A stretch of 12,584 bases of DNA from Vulcanimicrobiota bacterium (GTDB lineage: Bacteria > Eremiobacterota > Eremiobacteria > Baltobacterales > Baltobacteraceae). Made by a program: the position numbers and the translations under genes. This document shows, in pieces, positions 1 to 7,559 of the stretch. The stretch covers positions 1-12,584 of the forward strand of contig JAQBPL010000115.1 in NCBI GenBank assembly GCA_028287545.1, given 5' to 3'. Position 1 is the stretch's first letter. Each line of letters starts with the position of its first letter. The notes beneath the pieces were generated by a model that made no database searches, was not told the origin of the DNA, and saw nothing but the letters and a program-made list of their open reading frames with translations.

Positions 1-230
<230 letters not shown>

Positions 231-253
231 CCGAACACCAAACCGAGCGTTTC

Positions 254-297
254 GAAGAAGCCCTCAGCACGTGCTGGGGGCTTCTTCACATTTCGGC
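254..297 (+). terminator. Hairpin terminator after rpsJ
   Basis: The arms GAAGAAGCCCTCAGCA (254-269) and TGCTGGGGGCTTCTTC (272-287) pair almost perfectly, with one G-U pair (264 with 277) and a minimal loop around ACGT. The stem begins 23 bases after the rpsJ stop. The 3' side ends in CTTCTTC and is followed by ACATTTC, so the U-tract is short but present. Position and stem strength fit an intrinsic terminator ending the ribosomal-protein transcript before the next gene at 343. Confidence 0.85.
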
Positions 298-342
298 AAT
301 TTCAGGTGAGAGCAAGGGCCTGCCGGGGTAGAACGTGCGGGA

Positions 343-2715
343 ATGCAGATGCCGGCGCGGGCTCTCGAGGGCCTCCCCCCGGTCGATCTTGCGACGCTCG
401 ACCTCTTGCCGGACCCCGCCTGGGTTACGACTGTGGCGGAGGGTGTCGCCTATTTCAACACGGCCTGGCTTGCGATGACCGGTTCGACCGCGCGAGTTCT
501 CAGCACGGCCGAGTTCGTCGCGTTTCTGCATCCGGATGATGCAGGGCAGGTCATCTCGGGCTGGCGAGCCGGGCGTGAGCAGCGCGCGCCGTTCGCGCTC
601 GAATGCCGGGTGCTCCGCGCTGACGGCAGCTGGCACTGGTTTTTGCTGCGAGCGGTCTCCGTGCAGCACGACGGCGTGCCCGCCGGCTGGCTCGGAACGA
701 TCATCGACGTCGACGCCGAGCGCAGAGCGCGCGACGCGCTGACGGCGTCCGAAGCGCGGGCTCGCTCGATCGCCAACGCCATCCCGCAACTCATCGGCAT
801 CGCCGCGCCCGACGGCAGCCTCGTCTCCGTGAACGACCAGCAAACGGCATACACCGGGAAGACGATCGAGCAGATGCGCGGTCAGGGGTGGATCGCTTCG
901 ATCCACCCCGATGACGTCGACGGCGTGGTATCGAACTGGCGGGCCGCCGTTGCGGCCGGAGGGTCCTTCGATACGCAGTACCGCCTGCTGCGATACGACG
1001 GCGCGTATCGCTGGTTTCTGAACAAAGCGATCCCCGTCCGCGACGCGGCCGGCACGATCACCGCCTGGATCGGGACCGCGACCGACATCGACGAACGCAA
1101 GCGTGCCGAAGACGCGTTGCGCGTGGTTGTCGAAGCGAGTACGGCGTTCGCCGACACGCTCGACGCGGGCGTCGCGCTGCAGCGCCTCGCGGAACTCGCC
1201 GCGACGCACCTCGCCGATTGGTGCTGCGTCTACGTATACGACGCGCACGGAGTACTCCGTCCGTCGGCGATCGCGCACCGCGACGCCGCGAAGGTTCGTT
1301 TCGTTCGCGACTATTTGCGCCGGTATCCCATGCGTGACGACGACGCGGCGGCAATGGTCGCCGCGACCGGGATGCCGCTGCGAATCGACCAGATCACGCC
1401 CGAGATGTACGACGCGATCGACGATCCGGATCAGCGCGCGCTGGCGCGGTCGGTCGGACTCCGGTCGCTGCTTTACGTCCCGCTCGGCAGCGCGCAGGAG
1501 CGTTTCGGCGTGCTGATCCTCGCGATCGCGGAGAGCATGCGCCGGTTCACCGAAGCCGACGAGCACTTGGCAACGCTGATCGCGCAGCGCGCGGCGATCG
1601 CGGTCGGCAACGCGCGCCTCTACGAGCGTCAGCGCGAGGTCGCGCGCACCCTGCAGTCTGCGTTCTTGCCGCCGGCGCTTCCGCGCGCCGAAGGCGTGGC
1701 GTTCGACGCCGCGTACGCGCCGGGAAGCCGCGATCTCACGATCGGCGGCGACTGGTACGACGCGTTTCCGGTCGACGAGGATCGGGTCGCCTTTTCCGTC
1801 GGGGACGTTGCGGGCCGCGGCCTCGAGGCCGCGGTTCCGATGGGCAAGATGCGCCAGACCTTTCGCGCGCTCGGGGTCGTCGACAGCGATCCCGCCTGGT
1901 CGATCGCCGTCGCCGACTCGGTGCTGCGGCGCGAACATCCCGACATCTTCGTCACCGCCTTCGTGGGGTTGTACGACCCGTCGTCGCGGCGCCTCGCGTA
2001 CGCGAACGCGGGCCATCCGGCACCGTTCGTGCGGGCCGAGACCGGCGCGCTCAGCCGGATCGAAGCGCCGGGCGTACCGCTGGGTCTGGGCGCGTACGAT
2101 TCGCCGCGCACGTGGGAGGCCGCGCTGAGCGCCGGCGACTTGCTGGTGGTCTTCACCGACGGCCTAATCGAAAGCACGCACGACATCGACGAAGGCGAGG
2201 GCCGGCTGGCCGAGGCGCTGGCGCATCCGGCGTTCGGCTTCTGCCGCGAGCCGGCGGCGCTGTTGCGCGCGCTGATCGTTCCGGACGAGCCGGGCGACGA
2301 CATCGCGATCTTGACGCTGCGCGTGGGCGCCGGTGCGGACTGGAGCTTCGATGCGAACGATGCGCGCGCGGCGCAAGCGGCGCGCAAGTCGTTCGTCGGC
2401 CGCCTGCGCGCAGCGGGCGTCAACGAGGAGAATCGAGTCGCCTGTGAGATCGTCTTCGGTGAGATCGTGGGCAACGCCGCACGCTACACGCCGGGCCCGG
2501 TCGACGTCGCGCTGCTGCGCGACGGGTCCTCGGCCCGTTTGGCCGCGCTCGATCGCGGTCCGGGCTTTCGCTGGAACGCGGCCCCGCCGCCCGATGAGAT
2601 GGCCGAGAGCGGCCGGGGTCTGTTCTTGATCGGGACGCTCGGCCGCGAGGTGCGCGTGGAACACATCGCCGGATTCGGGTCGTACGTCGAGGTCGTGCTG
2701 CCGGTCGGAGGGTGA
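343..2715 (+). CDS. PAS-PAS-GAF-SpoIIE phosphatase with C-terminal HATPase domain
   Basis: This 790-residue cytoplasmic sensor protein has no membrane segment. Two PAS domains (about 24-125 and 135-255) each end in the usual D-I/V-D-x-x-R-R/K linker. A GAF domain follows (about 258-430, with LLYVPLGS and AIAVGNARLYERQ). A PP2C-type SpoIIE/RsbU phosphatase domain (about 435-660) keeps the metal-binding acids: GGDWYD (D470, D473), GDVAGRG (D488), AGHP (556-559), FTDG (D606) and DDIAI (D652, D653). The last 120 residues are an RsbW-like ATPase with an N-box (E707 to N711), DRGPGF (737-742) and GRGLFLI (757-763). Such proteins dephosphorylate anti-anti-sigma (STAS) proteins in partner-switch stress control, and the ATPase domain may rephosphorylate them. 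No STAS or sigma-factor gene is in the window. ATG 343 is chosen because PAS-like sequence starts soon after it; an in-frame ATG at 349 is an alternative. No good ribosome binding site is seen. Confidence 0.93.
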   Translation: MQMPARALEGLPPVDLATLDLLPDPAWVTTVAEGVAYFNTAWLAMTGSTARVLSTAEFVAFLHPDDAGQVISGWRAGREQRAPFALECRVLRADGSWHWFLLRAVSVQHDGVPAGWLGTIIDVDAERRARDALTASEARARSIANAIPQLIGIAAPDGSLVSVNDQQTAYTGKTIEQMRGQGWIASIHPDDVDGVVSNWRAAVAAGGSFDTQYRLLRYDGAYRWFLNKAIPVRDAAGTITAWIGTATDIDERKRAEDALRVVVEASTAFADTLDAGVALQRLAELAATHLADWCCVYVYDAHGVLRPSAIAHRDAAKVRFVRDYLRRYPMRDDDAAAMVAATGMPLRIDQITPEMYDAIDDPDQRALARSVGLRSLLYVPLGSAQERFGVLILAIAESMRRFTEADEHLATLIAQRAAIAVGNARLYERQREVARTLQSAFLPPALPRAEGVAFDAAYAPGSRDLTIGGDWYDAFPVDEDRVAFSVGDVAGRGLEAAVPMGKMRQTFRALGVVDSDPAWSIAVADSVLRREHPDIFVTAFVGLYDPSSRRLAYANAGHPAPFVRAETGALSRIEAPGVPLGLGAYDSPRTWEAALSAGDLLVVFTDGLIESTHDIDEGEGRLAEALAHPAFGFCREPAALLRALIVPDEPGDDIAILTLRVGAGADWSFDANDARAAQAARKSFVGRLRAAGVNEENRVACEIVFGEIVGNAARYTPGPVDVALLRDGSSARLAALDRGPGFRWNAAPPPDEMAESGRGLFLIGTLGREVRVEHIAGFGSYVEVVLPVGG

Positions 2716-2757
2716 CGTGCGAGCGGTGTTCGCAGCCGCGTATTCGAAGCAGACGGG

Positions 2758-3183
2758 ATGCCGACCCCGATCGATGTGACGCACGAGCGAACGTTCAGTG
2801 GAACGACGCGCCGCATTTACCAATTGCTGGCGGAACTCGGGACGTCGCAGGACGCGATCTGGCCGTTCGCATCGCAGCCCTTCATCCGCAGCGCAGGTCC
2901 GCTGACCCCGGGCGTCACCGAGGAATGGCATCTCGGCATTCACGCGATCCTGGACGAGACGGAGAACGAGCATCGCATCGTCTGGCGCATCGACAACGAG
3001 GGCGTCGAGGGGACCCACGGATTTTTCCTCGAGGCGCAGGGCCGGCGGGTCGTGCTGCGGCATCGAATAACGGCCACGCTGGACGAGACACAGGGCCGCC
3101 TGCTGTGGCGCCGCGTGGAAGAACAGCACGAGCGCGCGATCACCGGCCTCTTCGATAAGCTGGCCCGCGTCCTCAAACGCTGA
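2758..3183 (+). CDS. SRPBCC-fold (polyketide cyclase/START-like) protein
   Basis: A 141-residue soluble protein resembling the small SRPBCC or polyketide-cyclase-like proteins, which form a helix-grip pocket for hydrophobic ligands. Supporting features are the family length, the early IWPF segment, the [16 protein letters not shown] stretch, alternating beta-strand sequence ([23 protein letters not shown]), and a long C-terminal amphipathic helix ([20 protein letters not shown]) that would close the pocket. No catalytic residue can be named, so enzyme or ligand-binding protein is open. ATG 2758 is the first start after the in-frame stop of the preceding gene, 42 bases downstream. The ribosome binding site is weak. 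The next gene starts 14 bases after its stop, so co-transcription with the reductase is likely. The fold call is moderate; the function is unknown. Confidence 0.75.
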   Translation: MPTPIDVTHERTFSGTTRRIYQLLAELGTSQDAIWPFASQPFIRSAGPLTPGVTEEWHLGIHAILDETENEHRIVWRIDNEGVEGTHGFFLEAQGRRVVLRHRITATLDETQGRLLWRRVEEQHERAITGLFDKLARVLKR

Positions 3184-3197
3184 GCGGAGGTCGCTCG

Positions 3198-4187
3198 ATG
3201 AAAAAACGACGCCTGGGAGACGGCGGCCCGCTGGTCGGTGAGATCGGCCTGGGCTGCATGGGGATGTCCGAGTTCTACGGCGAGGGCGATGAGGCGGAGT
3301 CGATCCGCACGATCCATCGCGCGCTGGAACTCGGCGTCACGATGCTCGACACGGCCGACATGTACGGCTTCGGCCGCAACGAGGAACTGGTCGGGCGCGC
3401 GATCGCGGGACGGCGCGACGAGGTGTTCCTCGCCACGAAGTTCGGCATCGTCCGTGACGAGCACGATCCGAGCAAGCGCGCCATCAACGGACGGCCGGAC
3501 TACGTGCGCGCGGCGTGCGACGCGTCGCTCGCCCGGCTGGGCACCGATCACATCGACTTGTACTACCAGCACCGCGTAGATCCGGCGACGCCGATCGAGG
3601 AGACGGTCGGTGCGATGTACGAGCTGGTCCACGCTGGCAAGGTACGCTACCTCGGACTCTCCGAAGCGCCGGCGGAAACAGTGCGCAGAGCGGAGGCGGT
3701 CGCGCCGATCATCGCGCTGCAGAACGAGTATTCGCTCTTCACCCGCGACATCGAGACCAACGGGGTGCTGGCGACGATTCGCGAGCTCGGCATCGCGCTC
3801 GTCGCGTACAGCCCGATCGGACGCGGCGTGCTTACCGGAAAGATCAAGAGCGCGAACGATTTCGCCGCCGACGACTTCCGCCGGACCGTGCCGCGCTATC
3901 AAGGAGCGAACCTCGCGCACAACTTGACGATCGTCGAGCGCATCGCGGTCATCGCGCACGACGCGGGCGTCACCCCTGCGCAGCTCGCGCTGGCCTGGGT
4001 GCTCGCGAAGGGCGAGGACATCGTTCCGATCCCCGGCACGAAGCGGGTGAAGTACGTCGAGGAGAACTGCGCCGCCGCCGCCATACGGCTGACGCCGCTG
4101 CAATTAACGCTGCTCGACGAAGCCGCACCGCCCGGTGCGGCCGCCGGTCAGCGGTACGCCGACATGACCGCGATCGGTCGCGGCTGA
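3198..4187 (+). CDS. Aldo/keto reductase
   Basis: A 329-residue NADPH-dependent aldo/keto reductase that reduces aldehydes or ketones to alcohols in the cytoplasm. The TIM-barrel signatures are present in order: [10 protein letters not shown] near the start, LDTADMYG with catalytic D51 and Y56, ATKFG with K81, LYYQHR with H125, then [11 protein letters not shown] (204-214) and the cofactor-phosphate segment [12 protein letters not shown] (279-290). The tetrad D-Y-K-H is intact and the length is full. The [10 protein letters not shown] opening and the YYQHRVD segment place it with the bacterial and fungal YakC-type (AKR13-like) reductases rather than the mammalian AKR1 group. The ATG at 3198 is set by a strong ribosome binding site, GGAGG at 3186-3190, seven bases away. 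It lies 14 bases behind the SRPBCC gene and 11 bases ahead of the DUF192 lipoprotein gene. The substrate cannot be told from sequence. Confidence 0.95.
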   Translation: MKKRRLGDGGPLVGEIGLGCMGMSEFYGEGDEAESIRTIHRALELGVTMLDTADMYGFGRNEELVGRAIAGRRDEVFLATKFGIVRDEHDPSKRAINGRPDYVRAACDASLARLGTDHIDLYYQHRVDPATPIEETVGAMYELVHAGKVRYLGLSEAPAETVRRAEAVAPIIALQNEYSLFTRDIETNGVLATIRELGIALVAYSPIGRGVLTGKIKSANDFAADDFRRTVPRYQGANLAHNLTIVERIAVIAHDAGVTPAQLALAWVLAKGEDIVPIPGTKRVKYVEENCAAAAIRLTPLQLTLLDEAAPPGAAAGQRYADMTAIGRG

Positions 4188-4198
4188 ACGACGCGTAC

Positions 4199-4765
4199 GT
4201 GTGGAACGTTTCGAGGGGCGCGCTGCTCGCTCTCGCGCTCACGGTTGCGGCGTGCGCGCACGACGCGCGCAACGTGGAGACGACCGCGTCGCCTGCGCCG
4301 GCGCCGTCGATCAGCGCCGCGCCGGCGGTGCAGCTGGGCTCGTGGTGCCACGTGGTTCCGCTCGAGCGCTCGTTCTGCAGCGTGTTGGTCCTGTCCGCGC
4401 CGAAGACGACGTTGCGGCTGGCGGTCCAGGACACGCAAGAACGTCGCGAACGCGGGCTGATGGGCGTGCGCGCGGTTCCGGCGGGTGAGGGGATGCTGTT
4501 CGCGTTCGCGGACGGCGACGGGCCGCATCAGTTCTGGATGAAGGACACGCTCGTGCCGCTCGACATGATCTTCGTGCGCAGCGACGGCATGGTGATGGCG
4601 ATCGCGGAGAAGGTGCCGGCAACGAAGGCCGGCACGCCCGAGGGTCGCATCGCGCGGCGCGACGGCGAGGGACGCTACGTGATCGAACTCGCGTCGGGCG
4701 AGGCCGAACGCGCCGGACTCGACGTCGGCATCCGCCTAGCGATTCCGGAGATCGCCGCGCGCTGA
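4199..4765 (+). CDS. DUF192 family lipoprotein
   Basis: A 188-residue predicted lipoprotein with a DUF192 domain. The GTG at 4199 is chosen because it gives a short, positively charged leader, a hydrophobic stretch (ALLALALTV) and a lipobox VAAC with the lipidated cysteine at residue 19. No ATG fits this frame upstream. A Pro/Ala-rich spacer (about 30-45) leads to the DUF192 domain (about 68-182), recognised by RRERGLMGV, GEGMLFAF, FWMKDTLVPLDMIFV, the repeated small-polar turn region, and a final YVIELASGEAERAGLDVG. The biochemical role of DUF192 proteins is not established; many are exported. Two further cysteines (C50 and C60) in front of the domain could form a disulfide. The gene begins 11 bases after the aldo/keto reductase stop and has no obvious ribosome binding site, so translational coupling is plausible. 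It converges with the secretin gene. Confidence 0.88.
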   Translation: MWNVSRGALLALALTVAACAHDARNVETTASPAPAPSISAAPAVQLGSWCHVVPLERSFCSVLVLSAPKTTLRLAVQDTQERRERGLMGVRAVPAGEGMLFAFADGDGPHQFWMKDTLVPLDMIFVRSDGMVMAIAEKVPATKAGTPEGRIARRDGEGRYVIELASGEAERAGLDVGIRLAIPEIAAR

Positions 4766-4799
4766 CCCTTCGACAAGCTCAGGGTGACACGGACGTGTC
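4766..4799. repeat. Convergent-gene junction with TTCGACAAGCTCAGGGTGAC motif and small inverted repeat
   Basis: The 36 bases between two converging stop codons hold CCCTTCGACAAGCTCAGGG (4766-4784), flanked by CCCT and AGGG, running straight into GACACG-GA-CGTGTC (4786-4799), a 6-bp inverted repeat. The first motif resembles a short intergenic element that recurs in many G+C-rich genomes; only one copy is present in this window, so its repeated nature here is from general knowledge. Either arm could form a weak hairpin that helps stop transcription from both sides. There is no T-run. Confidence 0.4.
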
Positions 4800-4801
4800 G
4801 G

Positions 4802-7504
4802 CTACAGCTGCGTGTCGTTGCTCGGAGCGCGCAGGATCGAGACGGTGATCGGGATGCTGGCGGTCTGACCGTCGTTGCGTGCGGCGACCAGCGAGAGGCG
4901 CAGCGACGTCGCGGCCGGCGGCAGGCCGAGCACGTTGGCGGAGAAGACGCCTTGCCACTGGCCCGGGCCGACCGGGGAAAGCGAGATCGTACTCGAACCG
5001 GTGCCGATCGTAAGCCGTTGGACGTTCGTCGTCGTGATCGCGCTGACGCGCACGGTCGAGTTCGGCGTAAACACCGTCGGCGTGAGCGTCACGTAGAAGA
5101 TCTGCGGCGCGTCGCCCGGCGCGGCGAAGTTGCTCGGCGGCGGCGAGCCGTACACGAAGGTGTTCGCGAGCGCGAACGCGCTCGGCAGCGGGTTCGGCGA
5201 CGGGCCGGTCGTTGGGGCGCCCGCCGGGGCGGCGGATTTCGCGCCGGTCGTCGATTGCGGCGCCGGCGTCGCGGGGACGCGGACCGGCGTCGGCGCGGGC
5301 GTCGGAAAGGCCGCGTTCGGCGGAAGCGTCGGCAGCGGCCGCGCCGTCGGTATCCCGATGCCCGGCATCAGCGCGGCGCTCGGGATCGTGCTGTTCGCAC
5401 CGTCGAGCACGTGCGGCGTGACGACGATAATCAGCTCGTTGCGCGTGCTGGTCGTGTTCACGTTGCGGAACGCGCGCCCGACCAGAGGGAGGTCGCCCAA
5501 CAGCGGGATCTTGCTGTCGGTGCGTTGCGTGTTCTCTTGGATGAGGCCGCCGATCACCAGCGTCTCGTTGTCGCGCAGATGCACCGTCGTCTGGGTGTCG
5601 CGAGTCGAGATCTGCGGGACGCCGTTGAGATACCCGGTCAGCGAGTTGACGATCGGATGGAGCGCGACGCTGAGTTCGCCGGCGTTGGTGATGATCGGCG
5701 TGATGTCGAGCGTCACGCCGGTCTGGAAGCTTTGGAGCTGCGTGGTCGCGACCGTTCCCGTGCCGCCGCCGACGGTGGTCAGAATGCTGATCGTGTCGCC
5801 GGCTCGGATCGTCGCGGTCCGTCCCGACAACGTCGTGATGCGGGGATCGGCGAGGACACGCGCGTGGCCGTTCTGCAGCAGCAGGTTCACCGACGCCTGA
5901 AAGGAGATTCCGGTGCGCGTGAACGGCTGGATGCCGATCAGCCTGCCGGCGATGCCGTCGGGGCTCGGGGTCGGCAGGATCTCGCTGAACGTCGATCCGA
6001 TCGAGTTCGTTCCCAATTGCAGCCCGAGATTGCGCGAGCTGTTCTCGTCGAGCTCCAAGATCTCCGTATCGAGCACGACCGATTGCGGGATGATGTCGAG
6101 CGAGAGCGCGAGCTCTTTTGCGTCGCGGATCGATTGCGCCGAGCCGGTGAGGATCAGCGACTGCATCCCGTTGGGCACCGTCACGCGCAACTCGGGATGG
6201 GCCGGCTGCAGGGCCTGTTGCACCGCCGTCGCGATGTCCTGGGCGGACGGCAGCGAGTTTTGACCCGAGATGCCGGGGACGATCGAACGCAGTTGGACGA
6301 TCTCGTGCGACGTCGAGACGATGACGGCGGGGGCGCCTTCATCGCCGCCGCCGCGGTTCTGCCCCGGCGCGTTCGTGCCATCGAGTTGCGCGATGCCATC
6401 GGCGATGCGTTGCTGATCCGGCGCGCTGGCGGTCACGGAGATCGCGTTGAGGCTCGCGTCGACCGCGATCTGGACTTGCGGGAAGGCGCGCCGGATCAAG
6501 GCGGCGACGGAGTCGGCGTCGACGTTCTTCAATCGGTAGATCTGCGTGTATTGCGTGCCGAACGGCGGCACGTCCAGCTGCGCGATCAAGGCCTTCGCGC
6601 GCTGAACGTCTTCGGGGGGACCGCTCAGCGTAATGGTCGGCCCGGAGACGGCGACCCGAACGTGCGTCAGTTGCGAGCTGACGCCGCGCGCGATGTCGCT
6701 CGGGCGGCGCTGCAGCACCTTGACCGCGTCGCTGGTCACCGGCGCGAGCGTCGCTTGCGGCGACGCGGCGTCGATACCCGCCACGGTGGCTTTGATCTGC
6801 GCGAGGTCGCCCGGCGGTGCGCTCACGAGCATGGTCGAGCGGCTGACCAGCGTGATCTTCGCGGTCGGATAGAGCGGTCGCAGCCGGTCCGCGACGAGGG
6901 CCGCGGGCTGCGAGCGCAGCGTCAGCGCTTCGGTGGCCGCTTTCGTCGGGTCGCGTACGTCGAGGCCTTGGACGACCGCGCGCGCGGCTTGGATGTCGCC
7001 GTCCGCTCCCTCGAGCACCAGCGTGTTGCCGGAGCCGCCTTCGGCGACCGACAAGTGCGGAAAGAGTCCGCGCAGGACGCGTGCCGCGCGCGTCGCGGGC
7101 AGAATCGTCAGCGGCACGACGGCGGAACTGCGCATGGAGACGACGACGGTGCGCCCGTCACGCACGCAGCGCAGTCGAGCCTGCGCGCACACGGCGTGCA
7201 GCGCTTCGTCCGGCGTCGCGTCGCTCAGCGAAAGGGTGACGGCCCCGTGCACTTCGTCGCCCACGCTGACGTTCAGACGCGCCGTCTCGCCGAGCCGGAT
7301 CAGCACGTCGCGCACCGGCTCGGCGCGGGCGACGAGGTGGATGCGCGCGGTCGCGGCGACCGCTGGGCCGCTTTGGACGGCGAGGCCGCCGGAGGCACCG
7401 AGGGCGATCAGCAGCGCAAGGGCAAGCGAACCCGCCTGCCGTCGAAGCAGCGGCGCGCGCGAAAACCCGAGCAGCCAGACGATGCCGGCCCGGAACACCC
7501 CCAT
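4802..7504 (-). CDS. Secretin (type II/IV-type outer-membrane channel) with Pro-rich linker and extra C-terminal beta domain
   Basis: A 900-residue secretin, the multimeric outer-membrane channel of type IV pilus, type II secretion or related machines. The start taken is ATG 7504; an in-frame TTG at 7525 adds seven residues, and neither has a strong ribosome binding site. The N-terminus has arginines before a hydrophobic export segment (about 23-50). An STN-like domain follows (about 55-125), then several N-domain/NolW-like repeats (about 130-470), and the secretin core (about 473-700). The core shows VLADPRITTLSGRTATIRAGD, GVTLDITPII, VIGGLIQENT, SKIPLLGDLPLVGRAF and ELIIVVTPHVL. A Pro/Ala/Thr-rich linker (about 710-778) joins a beta-rich tail of about 120 residues that I do not recognise. 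No pilMNOP or gsp partner lies alongside; the upstream neighbour is gcdH, 55 bases away. Whether it serves pili or secretion is not decided. Confidence 0.93.
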   Translation of the reverse strand: MGVFRAGIVWLLGFSRAPLLRRQAGSLALALLIALGASGGLAVQSGPAVAATARIHLVARAEPVRDVLIRLGETARLNVSVGDEVHGAVTLSLSDATPDEALHAVCAQARLRCVRDGRTVVVSMRSSAVVPLTILPATRAARVLRGLFPHLSVAEGGSGNTLVLEGADGDIQAARAVVQGLDVRDPTKAATEALTLRSQPAALVADRLRPLYPTAKITLVSRSTMLVSAPPGDLAQIKATVAGIDAASPQATLAPVTSDAVKVLQRRPSDIARGVSSQLTHVRVAVSGPTITLSGPPEDVQRAKALIAQLDVPPFGTQYTQIYRLKNVDADSVAALIRRAFPQVQIAVDASLNAISVTASAPDQQRIADGIAQLDGTNAPGQNRGGGDEGAPAVIVSTSHEIVQLRSIVPGISGQNSLPSAQDIATAVQQALQPAHPELRVTVPNGMQSLILTGSAQSIRDAKELALSLDIIPQSVVLDTEILELDENSSRNLGLQLGTNSIGSTFSEILPTPSPDGIAGRLIGIQPFTRTGISFQASVNLLLQNGHARVLADPRITTLSGRTATIRAGDTISILTTVGGGTGTVATTQLQSFQTGVTLDITPIITNAGELSVALHPIVNSLTGYLNGVPQISTRDTQTTVHLRDNETLVIGGLIQENTQRTDSKIPLLGDLPLVGRAFRNVNTTSTRNELIIVVTPHVLDGANSTIPSAALMPGIGIPTARPLPTLPPNAAFPTPAPTPVRVPATPAPQSTTGAKSAAPAGAPTTGPSPNPLPSAFALANTFVYGSPPPSNFAAPGDAPQIFYVTLTPTVFTPNSTVRVSAITTTNVQRLTIGTGSSTISLSPVGPGQWQGVFSANVLGLPPAATSLRLSLVAARNDGQTASIPITVSILRAPSNDTQL

Positions 7505-7559
7505 TCCGGGCGCCTTCGCCCACAAGGGACGAGTTGCTTGCTCCCGGAGCGGTGAGAGT

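Noticed and set aside
298..342. Promoter for the PAS-GAF-SpoIIE gene
   Set aside because: TAGAAC at about 329 resembles a -10 element, but no matching -35 was found, so it was not called.
286..2016. A 576-codon open frame on the minus strand opposite the PAS-GAF-SpoIIE gene
   Set aside because: Arginine-rich low-complexity translation without motifs, fully inside a gene with clear domains.
2940..4103. A 387-codon minus-strand frame opposite the SRPBCC and aldo/keto reductase genes
   Set aside because: No motif, unusual composition, and the plus strand carries a full catalytic tetrad and ribosome binding site.
4784..7555. A 923-codon open frame on the plus strand opposite the secretin gene
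   Set aside because: Its translation is dominated by arginine, aspartate and glycine with no domain, while the minus strand gives an unmistakable secretin. Long opposite-strand frames are expected at this G+C content.
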